A stretch of DNA of 64,000 bases from Platanthera guangdongensis (lineage: Eukaryota > Streptophyta > Magnoliopsida > Asparagales > Orchidaceae), in NCBI GenBank assembly GCA_039583875.1, contig CM077159.1, positions 2,192,812 through 2,256,811 of the forward strand, written 5' to 3'. The notes beneath the pieces were generated by a model. That model saw nothing but the letters and a program-made list of their open reading frames with translations, was not told the origin of the DNA and did not search any database. Both the position numbers and the translations under genes were made by a program. Below are positions 10,127 through 21,296 of the stretch, one piece after another (the first letter of the stretch is position 1; each line of letters starts with the position of its first letter).

Positions 10127-11846
10127 TGTAACACCCCAAAACAAAAAGGAGCGACGGGGGACATTTTGGGCCAATTTTGATTTCTGGCTGCAGGCACATG
10201 GCCTGGGACACGGGCGTGTCCCAGGGGTGTCAAGCTTGTGTCGACACTGAGCCGGGAGTCGGCACTTTGGTCTCGACATTGTGTCGAGACTGGGCACACG
10301 GCCTGCGACACGGGTGTGTCGCAGGGCGTGTCGACCCATGTCGACACTTAGCCCGCGAAGTCGACACTCTGAGTTCGACGAAGTGTCGAGACATGGCATA
10401 CGGCCTGCAACACGGGCGTGTCGCATGGCATGTCAGCCCGTGTCGACACTCGTCCCGGGAGTCGACACTTTGGTCTCGACATTATGTCGAGACAAGGTAC
10501 ACGGCCTAGGACACGGGCGTGTCCAAGGCCGTGTCATCAGGTCGACGATCTTCGCTCGACAAAGTGTCGAGTGTCGAGACCGTGTACACGGCCTGGAGCC
10601 CAGGCCTATCAAGGTGACACGGGCAAGGACACGGGCGTGTCCTAGAACCCGTGCAGTTCTCGGGTTGTTTTCAGGGAAAAATGATGGGGGTACACGGCCG
10701 GCCACACGACCGTGTCAGGTGGAACACGGGCGTGTCAGGTCGAACACGGGCGTGTTCGATACCCGTGTGTTGTTCCAGGAGAGTCAATTTTGACGGAGAA
10801 TGAGGCACACGGCCATGGACACGGGCGTGTGCCAGGCCGTGTTCGGTCCAGATTGGGCATTTCAGTCCCGAATCAAAGCCGTTCATTTCTTTAATTGATG
10901 ATCCAACGGCTGGGGGTTGTTCCTGAAGGGATATACCCGGGATTGGACTTGGAAACCCTCACTTTTCATAAGTTATCATCTTTCTAAAACCTTAGAGAGA
11001 GAGGAGAGCCAAGGAAGGAAGAAGGAGCTAGATCCGGCCATTGGAGGAGCTTCGAAGCTCCAAATCGCGAGCCGACTCCAGATCCACGGAGGCAAAGCTA
11101 GTGCGGTGCTTTTCATCCGCTTACTTTTCCATGGCGCCAAAGAGGAACGCTAGGGTAACGATTCTCTTCTTGAGCATGAGTAGCTCTCCTTCTTTGCATA
11201 GGAAGCCCGCTCTCGCGAGTTTGCGGAGAGTTGGAGGCGTTCCTTCGGGTAGATATGTGAAGTCCCCGTTGTTTAGAGTCCGTAAGCGAGAACGGACATA
11301 GGCATGATGTGTGAAGCCTACCCGGACATGTTGGTCTGGATCGGTGATGTTGCATTGCATAAATGCCGGAGAAGACTCCGTGCTATGGATTATTTTTCGG
11401 GTTTTCTACGCGGTATATTGCAGCAGGGTGCCTTGGGGACTAACCCAAAGGTGCACCCGGAAAACTGGGCGGATGTGAGATCTTGCCAACTTGGTGGCCT
11501 GAGAGACAACTTGAACATAACCGGCTTATGTGAATTGTGATGGAAATGGGACTCGGTGGAAGTTTGACCCGCGCAAATGACTTAAATTGTCGTTGTGATG
11601 TGAGCACGGGTTAGATGGAACCGTACCCGTTCTATGTCGTTCGGTTAAAGAGACCTAAGGGTACGTGGCACTTACCGTTGGCATAGATTAGGGTCTTCGG
11701 CGGTCAATGGCTTAAATTGTCATGACCCAGGCCAGGAAGATAAATTGCTCATAGGTTTGGCCGTCAAAGTGGCGGTGGTGAGTCCGGAATGTCTATGGCT
11801 TTAATTGACGTGACATCGACTGGTTCACCGAGAATGTGCCCTGAGA
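10127..11846 (+). repeat. 5' LTR of element B, 3' end deleted
   Basis: Starts TGTAACACCCC. U3 (10196-10850) is packed with ACACGGGCGTGT palindromes, alternating with GTCTCGACA/TGTCGAGAC and CTCGACGAAGTGTCGAG hairpins. A TATA-like GATATA lies at 10930-10935. It follows the 3' LTR (14754 onward) until GAGA at 11843-11846, where pol sequence begins. About 590 bp of LTR tail is absent. Confidence 0.9.
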
Positions 11847-14758
11847 TAGATTTTACGATCGAGCTAGTGCCAGGTGCAAAGCCTGTGTCACGATCTCCTT
11901 ATCGGCTAGCGCCTAAGGAAATGGCAGAGCTGAAAGTTCAACTGCAAGAGTTGTTGGAGCAAGGGTATGTGCGCCCGAGTTCTTCGCCTTGGAGCGCACC
12001 GGTCCTCTTTGTTAAGAAGAAAGACGGAAGGTTGAGGCTATGTATTGATTATCGGGAGCTCAACAAGTTGACTGATAAGAACAAGTACCCAATTCCCCGG
12101 ATTGATGATCTTTTTGATCAGTTAGTCAGGTCGACGGTGTACTCGAAGTTGGATCTCAAGGCTGGGTACTATCAGCTGCGAATAAGGGAGAGTGATATCC
12201 CGAAGACAGCGTTTAGTACGAGATACGGGCATTATGAGTTTATGGTCATGCCGTTTGGGCTGACTAATTGTCCGTCAGTGTTCATGGATTTGATGAACAT
12301 GACTTTCAGGGAGTACTTGGACCATTTTGTGATCGTCTTCATCGAAGATATTTTGGTGTACTCGCAAAGTGAGGAAGATCACTTCAAGCATCTTCATTTG
12401 GTGTTGGAGACGCTAAGGAGAAATCAGTTGTATGCCAAGTTCTCGAAGTGCGAGTTTTGGCTATCCTCAGTGGCATTCCTTGGGCATATAGTGAGTGGAG
12501 AGGGTATTGTTATGGATCCGGCGAAGATCGTTGTGATACGGGAGTGGCCTGAGCTTGTTACGGTAGAGGAAGTCCGGAGTTTTCTGGGGCTTGCCGGCTA
12601 TTATAGGCGCTCTGTAGAGAACTTCTCGCGGATAGCTTTTCCTCTCACTACTTTGACGAGGAAGGAGCATAAGTTCGTTTGGACGTCGGATTGCGCGCGA
12701 GCTTTTGAGGAGTTGAAGTGTCGGTAGACCACGACGCCTGTGCTGAGTTCGCCATGTGGGACCAAAGGCTATGAGATTTATAGCGATGCTTCGGGCAGCG
12801 GTTTGGGTTGCGTGCTACTGCAACATGGAAGTGTAATAGCTTATGGCTCGAGACAGCTAAAAGTGCACGAGAGGAATTATCCGGTCCATGACTTGGAGTT
12901 AGCGGCCGTGATTTTTTCCTTGAAGCTGTGGAGACACTATTTGTACGATGTGAAGATTGATATCTACACCGATCATAAGAGCCTGAAGTATCTTATTGAT
13001 CATATGGATCTGAATATGCGGCAGCGTAGATGGATGGAGTTCCTGGGGGACTATACATTCAAGATCCACTACGTGCCTGGTAAAGGGAATGCAGTTGCGG
13101 ACGCGTTGAGTCGCCGAGCCCCAGCTCAAGCCAATTGGCTATCGGTGCATGATGAGCGGTTGGTGATGGAGTTGGAGGCGTTGGAGATTGTTTGTGTGAA
13201 TAGACAATCAAGTGCTGAAGCAGTTCTGAATTGGACTGAAGTCCAATATGACCTGGCTGATCGGATTCGGCAGGCTTTGGATATGGATGTTCATATGAAG
13301 CAGTTCATGGTAGAGGCTCTGGATAGGTCAAATTCCTAATTCGCCGTGGAGGACGGATTACTTTGGAAAGACGGTCGTCTGTGCGTCCCAAGTGTGGGCG
13401 ATTTACGGGTGGGGTTGTTGTACGAGGCACACCATACCAAGTACTCGATTCACCCGGGGAGCACGAAGATGTACCGTGATGTGAAGAAGCTGTTTTGGTG
13501 GCCGGGTTTGAAGAAGGATGTTGCGCTATACGTAGCGAAGTGCCAAACTTGCTCCTTGGTAAAGGCGGAGTGCCAAAAGCCGGGAGGATTTCTCAAGTCC
13601 TTGCCTATTCCGGAGTGGAAATTTGACGACATCTCTATGGACTTTGTGCACGGTTTGCCAAGGTCGTAAAAGGGGAACGACACCATTTGGGTGGTTGTTG
13701 ATCGGTTAACGAAGGTGTCGCATTTTATTCCGCATAGGAAGGATGATCCAGTGGAGAAGTTGGCAAAGCTTTATGTGGATAACATAGTACGGCTTCATGG
13801 TGTGCCACACAGCATTGTGAGTGACCGAGATGGGCGGTTCACGTCCAATGATTGGAGGCTAGTGCAACAAATGTTGGGAACAAAGTTGAAATTCAGCACA
13901 GCCTTCCATCCGCAAACGGATGGGCAGACCGAGAGGGTCAATAGAACCATGGAAGACATGCTTCGAATGTGTGTCTTGGATTTTGGAAAGCAATGGGAAG
14001 ACCACCTTTATCTGGTGGAGTTTGCATACAACAATAGCTACCAAGCGAGCATTCAGATGGTGCCTTTCGAGGCCCTATATGGTAGAAAATGTCGCACGCC
14101 GTTGTCTTGGTTAGAAACGGGTGAGTCAAAGTTGTATAAGCAATCTGAAGTGGAGGATGCTACTTCTTTGGTGAGAACCATTCGGGAGAGGTTGCTTATC
14201 GCTCAGGACCGGCAAGCAAAGTACTATAATGCCAAGCACAGGAACGTGGAGTTCGCTGTGGGCGATTATGTATACTTAAAGATCAAGCCGTTCAAGGGTG
14301 TCTCGCGGCTGCGGCGATTGAAAAAGCTAAGCCCGAGGTACCTTGGGCCGTTTGAGGTCCTGGAGCGAGTCGGTGAAGCGGCCTATAGGTTGAAGCTTTC
14401 AGTGGAGCTTAGTGGTTTACATGATGTATTACATATTTCGGTACTTCGGAAGGCGGTGCAAGAGCCTAAGCAAGTGATCGCTGTCGATCAAGTGTCGGTG
14501 GATAGTGGGCTGACGACAAAGGTCAAGCCCGTGCAGATTGAGGACTCGGAGGTCAAGCGGCTACGCAATAAAGAGATCAGGATGGTCAAGGTCCGGTGGG
14601 ACAATTGCGGTCGTGAGGAGCTCTCTTGGGAGAGAGAGCAGACTATACTTGACGAATATCCGGAGTTGTTCCGCTCAGGTACAAATTTTGGTTTTGTACA
14701 TGTCTTTCCTTTATATAATTTCGAGGACGAAATTCTTTTAAGAGGGGGAGAGTTGTAA
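11847..14758 (+). pseudogene. pol: Tekay pol (RT-RNase H-integrase-chromodomain) of element B, three nonsense codons
   Basis: One continuous frame broken by stops at 12725-12727, 13337-13339 and 13667-13669; the open frame upstream (from 11789) is LTR fused to RT. RT is recognisable ([35 protein letters not shown]), but the active-site box reads FIEDILVYS instead of FIDD, losing a catalytic Asp. RNase H starts at [11 protein letters not shown] and keeps YTDHKSLKY. Integrase has the HHCC finger (HHTKYSIHPGS ... CQTCSLVKAEC), D (SMDFVHGLP), D ([10 protein letters not shown]) and E ([12 protein letters not shown]). The C-terminus ([17 protein letters not shown] ... YPELF) is the chromodomain-like end of Tekay elements. 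The last two stops are CAA to TAA relative to element G. Confidence 0.92.
14739..14753 (+). promoter_or_regulatory. Polypurine tract of element B
   Basis: Purine-rich aagagggggagagt lies directly before the 3' LTR TG at 14754. It is the plus-strand DNA primer and is identical in form at 46266-46279 in element G. Confidence 0.88.
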
Positions 14759-17017
14759 CGCCCCGAAACTCAAAGGAGTGACGGGGGACGTTTTGGGCCA
14801 GTTTTAGGTTCTAGCTGCAGGTACACGGCCTGGGACACGGGCGTGTCCCAGGGCATGTCAAGCTTGTGTCGACACTGAGTCGGGAGTCGACACTTTGGTC
14901 TCGACATTGTGTCGAGACTGGGCACACGGCCTGCGACACGGGCATGTTGCAGGGCGTGTCGACCCGTGTCGACACTTAGCCCGCGAAGTCGACACTCTGA
15001 GTTCGACGAAGTGTCGAGTCATGGCACACGGCCTGCGACACGGGCGTGTCAGCCCGTGTCGACACACGTCTCGGGAGTCGACACTTTGGTCTCGACATTG
15101 TGTCGAGACAAGGTACACGACCTAGGACACAGGCATGTCCAAGGCCGTGTCATTAGGTCGACGATCTTCGCTCAACGAAGTGTCGAGTGTCGAGACCGTG
15201 TACACGACTTGGAGCCCAGGCATGTCAAGGTGACACGGGCAAGGACACGGGCGTGTCCTAGAACCCGTGCAGTGCTCGGGTTGTTTTCGGGGAAAAATGA
15301 TGGGGGTACACGGCCAGCCACACGGCCATGTCAGGTGGAACACGGGCATGTCAGGTCGAACACGAGCGTTTTCGATACCCGTGTGTTGTTCCAGGCGAGT
15401 CGATTTTGACGGCGAATGAGGCACACGGCCCTGGACACGGGCGTGTGCCAGGCTGTGTTTGGTACAGATTGGGCATTTCAGTCCCGAATCAAAGCCGTTC
15501 ATATCTTTAATTGATGATCCAACGGCTGGGGGTTGTTCCTGAAGGGATATACACAGGATTGGACTTGGAAACCCTCACTTTTCATAAGTTATCATCTTTC
15601 TAAAACCTTAGAGAGAGAGGAGAGCCAAGGAAGGAAGAAGGATCTAGATCCGGCCATTGGAGGAGCTTCGAAGCTCCAAATCGCGAGCCGACTCCGGATC
15701 TACGGAGGCAAAGCTAGTGCGGTGCTTTTCATCCGCTTACTTTTCCATGGCGCCAAAGAGGAATGCTAGGGTAACGATTCTCTTCTTGAGCATGAGTAGC
15801 TCTCCTTCTTTGCATAGGAAGCCCGCTCTCGCGAGTTTGCGGAGAGTTGGAGGCGTTCCTTCGGGTAGATATGTGAAATCCCCGTTGTTTAGAGTCCATA
15901 AGCGAGAATGGACATAGGCATGATGTGTGAAGCCTACCCGGACATGTTGGTCTGGATCGGTGATGTTTCATTGCATAAATGCCGGAGAAGACTCCGTGCT
16001 ATGGATTGTTTTTCGGGTTTTCTAACCCAAAGGTGCACTCGGAAAACTGGGCGGATGCGAGATCTTGCCAACTTGGTGGCCTGAGAGGCAACTTGAACAT
16101 AACCGGGTTATGTGAATTGTGATGGAAATGGGACTCGGTGGAAGTTTGACCCGCGCAAATGGCTTAAATTGTCATTGCGATGTGAGCACGGGTTAGATGG
16201 AACCGTACCCGTTCTATGTTATTCGGTTAAAGAGACCTATGGGTACGTGGCACTTACCGTTGGCATAGATTAGGGTCTTCGGCAGTCAATGGCTTAAATT
16301 GTCATGACCCAAGCCAGGAAGACAAATTGCTCATAGGTTTGGCCGTCAAAGTGGCGGTGGTGAGTCCGGAATGTCTATGGATTTAATTGACGTGACATCG
16401 ACTGGTTCACCAAGAATGTGCCCTGAGAGCATGGGGCGTGTGGTCGTGCGAGCCAACGTCTGTGATGAAATGATTATGGTTATCTATTGCTCGCTTATGC
16501 TAATGAAATGCAGGGAAGGAGCATCGCCGCCCCGAGTTGGGGGCAGGATCGTTATAATTTGGTCAGCATTGCTGACCGTTGCCTTATTTTGCCACCGTGC
16601 GGTGGTTTGTTGCTTGCAGGTGCTGCTGGAACAAGCGGTCAATAGCGGGCTAAAGCCCAAGTGTGAAGCCGGCCCTCGAAGACCTAATTAGAAGTGTTTA
16701 CTGTTTTATTCATGTATGATCGGCCTGCGTGCCGTCGTTTGTAAATCATGTAATATCAAGTGAAACATTTTGTAAGGCCTTAAGGCTTATGTTGGTACTT
16801 GTATAACATTCCTATTTTGGATTAGTGGACATTCATGCTTTAGTGCTGTGTTCTTATTTGCAACTTTTATAAACTGCTTCCGCTAGAATGCTCTGTGTAG
16901 GACGATGATTGGTTGGATGGTTTCCATGAGTAACCACCCGGTCTGTCTGTGGCATACGACGTCGGGCCCCGGCCGGACTTACTGCTATATGTTATGTGAC
17001 GGGTAGGGGGTGTTACA
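14754..17017 (+). repeat. 3' LTR of element B (2264 bp)
   Basis: TGTAACGCCCC at 14754 to GTGTTACA at 17017. Same palindrome-rich U3 (14826-15460) and TATA-like GATATA near 15547. Relative to the 5' LTR and element G, it lacks about 40 bp near 16022 (between ttttct and aaccc). The two LTRs also differ by many substitutions, so the insertion is not recent. Confidence 0.93.
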
Positions 17018-17022
17018 CTCGA
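17018..17022. other. Right target-site duplication of element B (ctcga)
   Basis: Matches 10122-10126. Confidence 0.9.
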
Positions 17023-17285
17023 TACTTCGTCAGCGGCTCTAGATCTCTGAACTTGATCCCTTGGCTGCTCGTCGGGTAGTGTCGCGACTGTATCAATCGC
17101 TACTCCCTCTCAATCCTCCTCGCAAACTCCTCAAACACATCTGACATCATAAACTTGCTTCCTCACGTCGAGTTACCAATTCCCATCGAGTTCCCAACTA
17201 ACTCACCTTGCTTTCCTGTACTCACCATATCATCTATCAGCAAAGCTTTACCTACTTGGCTGCGATCCACGCTCACTGCACCAAG

Positions 17286-17712
17286 TGTTGAAGTCGGGGA
17301 ATTTCCCGACTCCAAAAATTGGATCAAGGCAACCTAAGGTTACCGGCTTAATGGATGGGATCGACGGCTAGCGGGCTAAAGCACGGAAGCCACCGAACAA
17401 AAAACAGGGCCCCAGGTACTACGGCAGGGAGGTCCAACCACGTACCTAGAAGCTTAGAGTAAGCAACCCGTCAACAACTAAAAATGGCCGAGGTGGGTAC
17501 GAGAAAGACTATCTAGTAACTATGTCACGGCGACTAAAGGAAATAGTCGCTATGGTACGTCCTGGTCTCTATAAAAACGGATTTCACAGGCTCATCTAGC
17601 ATCCAAGAAGAAGAGCGTCTGAGATCTTGGAGAGATTTCGAAGTGTCCCTCCTTGTACCCCTGTGGTCGTATTTATAGGTAGATCCATAGGGAGGAGGTC
17701 ATATTTATAGCC
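17286..17712 (-). repeat. 5' LTR (R-U5 part) of element C
   Basis: On the plus strand it begins TGTTGAAGTCGGGG, so the sense LTR ends CTTCAACA just before the PBS-like CTTGGTGCAGTGAGCG. Two minus-strand TATA boxes are present, CTATAAATACGAC (about 17667-17677) and CTATAAATATGACC (17700-17712). U3 is cut off by LTR-like E at 17713. It resembles 19016-19310. Confidence 0.7.
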
Positions 17713-18515
17713 TGTAACGCCCCCGATTTTTCCAGTGATTTATTTAATTTCTTATTTGACGTATTTTGACGTCAGAGCGTTATGTTAGCGCATATTGGTC
17801 AGGTGGCGTTGTTAGAGCGTGCTTTTAGCTCTTTAGGTTCCCTGTGTGGCTTGGTGATGCCTGGCACCAAGATTCCCTAGCGAGCCGGAGTCTGTTTGGT
17901 GACTCGGTGGAGCCTCTTGGGGAATGCTTGTGTTTTGGCTTCGGGAGTTTTGCCCGAGTTTTGCTCGTCGGATTTTGTTACCGACTTTGTCGTAGCGCGT
18001 TTGCGTTCGTTAGGTTTTACCGGCCAAATTTTGGGATTTGCGTCGGGAGTGGAAAATTTTATATTAGGAAATTAGATCGGCAAATTTTAGGCTTGCTCGT
18101 CAAGTTTCGTCGCGTTCCGAGCATTTTTGGAGCCTCGGCGTGCGATTGAAGTTTGTATGTTTTCGCGTACGCCGTTAACTTTAGAAATTATTATCTCGAA
18201 AACGGTGCGTCGGAATTCGATTTCGACTTCGCCGTTGGATCGTAGCGTCGTCATTCGCCTACGGTGCGAATTTCGTTCGATTCGGCGCGCGTTTGGCCCT
18301 CCGTAACGATATATGTTATATCGTTTGTTTTAAATAATTATAAATATTAATATTATATATTTATAAAGTATTTAAAAAAAAAAATATATATATATAAATC
18401 GGTGAGAATGATTCTCACCGAATCGGTGAGAATCATTCTCACCGATCGTTTGTCATAAGTTAGTATATATTTAGGATTTTTATTTTAATTATTATTATTA
18501 TTATTAAATATATAT
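17713..18515 (+). repeat. LTR-like element E, start only, runs into assembly gap
   Basis: Starts TGTAACGCCCCCGAT directly after the C LTR TATA, in the style of a Gypsy LTR. It has no coding domain; the open frame 17844-18149 has no recognisable family. At 18400-18444 two near-identical palindromes with 10-bp arms (CGGTGAGAAT and ATTCTCACCG, one central base) sit back to back, next to AT-rich sequence. The end is lost in the N gap. Confidence 0.5.
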
Positions 18516-19015
18516 NNNNNNNNNNNNNNNNNNNNNNNNNNNNNNNNNNNNNNNNNNNNNNNNNNNNNNNNNNNNNNNNNNNNNNNNNNNNNNNNNNNNN
18601 NNNNNNNNNNNNNNNNNNNNNNNNNNNNNNNNNNNNNNNNNNNNNNNNNNNNNNNNNNNNNNNNNNNNNNNNNNNNNNNNNNNNNNNNNNNNNNNNNNNN
18701 NNNNNNNNNNNNNNNNNNNNNNNNNNNNNNNNNNNNNNNNNNNNNNNNNNNNNNNNNNNNNNNNNNNNNNNNNNNNNNNNNNNNNNNNNNNNNNNNNNNN
18801 NNNNNNNNNNNNNNNNNNNNNNNNNNNNNNNNNNNNNNNNNNNNNNNNNNNNNNNNNNNNNNNNNNNNNNNNNNNNNNNNNNNNNNNNNNNNNNNNNNNN
18901 NNNNNNNNNNNNNNNNNNNNNNNNNNNNNNNNNNNNNNNNNNNNNNNNNNNNNNNNNNNNNNNNNNNNNNNNNNNNNNNNNNNNNNNNNNNNNNNNNNNN
19001 NNNNNNNNNNNNNNN
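18516..19015. other. Assembly gap, exactly 500 N
   Basis: A run of 500 Ns. The round size suggests a placeholder of unknown true length. Confidence 0.99.
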
Positions 19016-19499
19016 GCGCTTATGCGCTAAAGCAGGAAGTTTAGCAAAAAGGGAAGTATTCTAGGCCGGGACGTATAAACGTAGTTTTAAAATTAGAGGA
19101 CTATCTGATCCACTGAGCCGAGGGGGTACGAGAAAGTAATTTAAACTAAGTGTTCTATTCATTTAAACTTATGATTGGAAGGTTTCACAGGTTATCTAGC
19201 ATCACAGTTATCCCCTGCTTGACGTGGATCAGAGATTTCGAAGTTTCCTTGTGCCCTGATTGGTCGTATTATAAGATCAGAAGGGGGGGGTCATATTTAT
19301 AGCCCCACCCCTCGACGACTAGGCGACTTCCGGGAGGAGCTCGCACGACTGGACGAGTAGCTGGCCTAGCCTCCATCCTGGCAAGTATGCGAGGGGAGCT
19401 CGCCAAACTCAACCAAGCCTTCTACTGCCTGGCGCGTTTACTCTAACTTCTATCTTGACTTGTTGACTTTGAATTTTACAGACCTGGCTCAAGAGGGGT
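19016..19499 (-). repeat. Second Tat-like LTR copy related to element C
   Basis: Shares, in order, the blocks gctaaagca, gggtacgagaaag, tttcacagg..atctagcatc, gagatttcgaagt, ggtcgtatt and gtcatatttatagcc with 17377-17712. The minus-strand TATA box CTATAAATATGAC lies near 19291-19304. It could be the paired LTR of C or a separate solo LTR; the gap prevents a decision. 19500-19719 holds nothing I recognise. Confidence 0.6.
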
Positions 19500-19719
19500 C
19501 CATCCTTGACGAATACGGGTTGTACACATTGATCTACCCGTCAAGAGAACAACTTCCACGTATTTGTGGAGCGTCTACCCGCACATGCTAAAAAGAAGGA
19601 CTTCACATGTCTAAGGAAGAAGATTGTTACCCTAGAAGTCCGTTTTGGCACCATGAGAGAGATTCTAGATGGATGGAAATGACCTCTACGACTTTACCTC
19701 CGTAGATATTAACTTATCT

Positions 19720-20265
19720 TGTAGTTTGGGACTCCAAAACTCCAATGGTGGTGAGATCACCTTCAACCAATACTCCACCACCTTTCTTCAACTGCTCAGA
19801 ATTAGGGCTCAGAAGAAAATGAAGTGAAAACACCACTTCCCAGGCTTTAAAACGAGCTACCGCTGCACGTTAACTTGCTACCGCCGCGCAGTACCCCAAT
19901 CGATGGCTTGATTCGTGTGCCCACCACCCAAGTCCTCCAATCATAGGTCAACACGTGGCCACGCTGTTATAGCCGACTTGTCACCGCACGATAGGTTACT
20001 ACTGCCACGCAGTATCTAGCATTGGTTATGACACGACCGCTTCAACTACCTCCGTGCGATAACTACTACTGTCACGCGGTAACAACCCGAGAGCTTCGCC
20101 AATTAAATGGACCATGCTAATGTCGGCGGTATCTCTACCGTTGGGCGGTAGCTTCCCGAAAGCTCTGTCACCCTTCTCATGATACTAATGCCAGCGATAA
20201 CAAACTACCACCGGGCGGCATCTAACATAAATCACTTTCCTACCTTAGGAACTTGGGGCCTTACA
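19720..20265 (-). repeat. 3' LTR of element D (left boundary approximate)
   Basis: Sense LTR starts TGTAAGGCCCCAAG (plus-strand end ttaca at 20265), after the tail of the integrase frame and a purine stretch. U3 (19855-20225) carries palindromic words of the TACCGCCGGGCGGTA type, as in Copia A and F. A TATA-like GTTTTAAAG is at 19844-19852. TG at 19720 is only a candidate end; the 5' LTR is missing, so it cannot be checked. Confidence 0.6.
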
Positions 20266-21245
20266 AATCTCCAACACTTAAAGAATTTCATCCTGAAATT
20301 AAGTCATGCAAGAAACTAAAGAAGTAACAACATCAAAATGTGTACCTCAAAAAAATAACTCGGGGAACTCTGCCTTTATGTCTAGCTCCCACTCACATGA
20401 TAACTACTCTCGGCCACAGTTGTCCCAGCAGACCTTGACCATCCCAATAGATTTATTGCAAAGTTGCTTGACTTCCACATCCACAATGCGAATGGGTTTG
20501 ACCTTCATTGTCAGTCCAACATCAACTGGCACCCGATCCCCCGAAACCACTTGTGAAGGATCCTGCACCACCTTCTACAACACCGATATGTGGAATACGT
20601 CGTGCATACCACTAAGTTCCATTGAAAGCTTCAATCGATAGGCTGCTTCACTGATACGTTCCACAATCTCAAACGGCCCATGGTATCTTTGACTCAGCTT
20701 TTTTAAGCATCGAATCCTTGACATCCCCTTGAACGGTTTGATCTTCAGGTAAATCCAATCATCCATGACGAACTCAACTTTTCTATTATTGGCATTATAG
20801 TACTTAGTCTACCTATCCAGAGCGATCAACAACTGCTCCTGGATTGTTTGAATAATCGATGTCACATTCTAGAGTTCCTTCTGCTTAATAGCTTTGATTC
20901 ACCCGTCTCCAGCCATGACAATGGTGCATGACACTTTCTACCGTAAAAGGCCTCAAAGGGTGTCATTTAGATAGTTTTCTGGTGGCAATTATTGTAAGCA
21001 AACTCGATCAAAAACATGTGATCCTCCCACCTCTTCTTGAAATATAGGGCGCACATGCGAAGCATGTACTCCATCATCCTGTTTATCCTCTCGGTCTGAC
21101 CATCCGTATGTGGATGAAAGGCAGTACCAAACTTCAGCATGGCACCCAACAGTTGATGTATTAGCCTCCATTTATTAGATTTGAAGCGTCCATCTAGGTC
21201 ACTTATGATGCTACGGGGCACGCCATGCAGTCGTACAATATTTCC
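20266..21245 (-). pseudogene. pol: Tekay integrase C-terminal fragment, element D
   Basis: Minus-strand remnant of a Tekay polyprotein. From 21245 downward it shows [20 protein letters not shown] (second catalytic D), TAFHPHTDGQTERINRMMEY (catalytic E) and LIEFAYNNCHQ. After a frame change, [20 protein letters not shown] and [19 protein letters not shown] follow, then the chromodomain-like VEVKQLCNKSIGMVKVCW with a stop. It parallels element B and G integrase but is clearly more diverged. N-terminal integrase, RT and gag are absent; the fragment ends where LTR fragment K starts. Confidence 0.82.
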
Positions 21246-21296
21246 ACGTAAAGCTTTCCTAGTTTTTGATAGATAGGGGATAGATCTAATATACTC
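21246..21296 (-). repeat. Left part of SIRE-like Copia LTR fragment K
   Basis: This 51-bp target flank continues at 56612 after removal of element G. Joined, the sequence reads ...gatctaatatactc-tatagggggttgaatag..., which is the inverted U5 end typical of SIRE-like LTRs (compare A at 4022-4075). Confidence 0.45.
21292..21296. other. Left target-site duplication of element G (tactc)
   Basis: TACTC precedes TG at 21297 and recurs at 56607-56611. Confidence 0.92.

Larger units (their letters stand above)
10127..17017 (+). mobile_element. Element B: Tekay-type Ty3/Gypsy chromovirus with internal deletion
   Basis: Bounded by TG (10127) and CA (17017) and by TSD ctcga. Order: truncated 5' LTR, RT-RNase H-integrase, PPT, full 3' LTR. 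It is the same family as element G. PBS, gag, protease, the start of RT and the last roughly 0.6 kb of the 5' LTR are missing, removed in one event whose joint is at 11843-11846. Inserted in element C. A dead copy: deletion, three nonsense codons and a damaged RT active site. Confidence 0.93.
9061..17712 (-). mobile_element. Element C: decayed Tat-like Ty3/Gypsy fragment, split by element B
   Basis: The minus strand carries a gag remnant (9061-10126), a leader (17018-17262), PBS-like sequence (17262-17285) and the 3' part of a 5' LTR (17286-17712). Its LTR end (CTTCAACA) followed by CTTGGTGCAGTGAGCGTGG closely matches element H (27297-27325), which places C in the same Tat-like group. Protease, RT and IN are not seen; the left side is truncated at about 9061. 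Element B interrupts it with a 5-bp TSD. Confidence 0.72.

Noticed and set aside
10177..10894. Several overlapping open frames on both strands (also 14858-15510, 21313-21880, 46296-46935)
   Set aside because: They lie in the palindrome-rich U3 of the B/G LTR. Repeated GC-rich words keep all frames open.
17844..18149. 101-codon frame in LTR-like E
   Set aside because: It lies inside the presumed LTR, with no family resemblance and no sibling copy to compare.
19560..19690. Possible host-gene exon (a roughly 45-codon open stretch on the plus strand)
   Set aside because: Too short, not recognised, and enclosed by LTR fragments.
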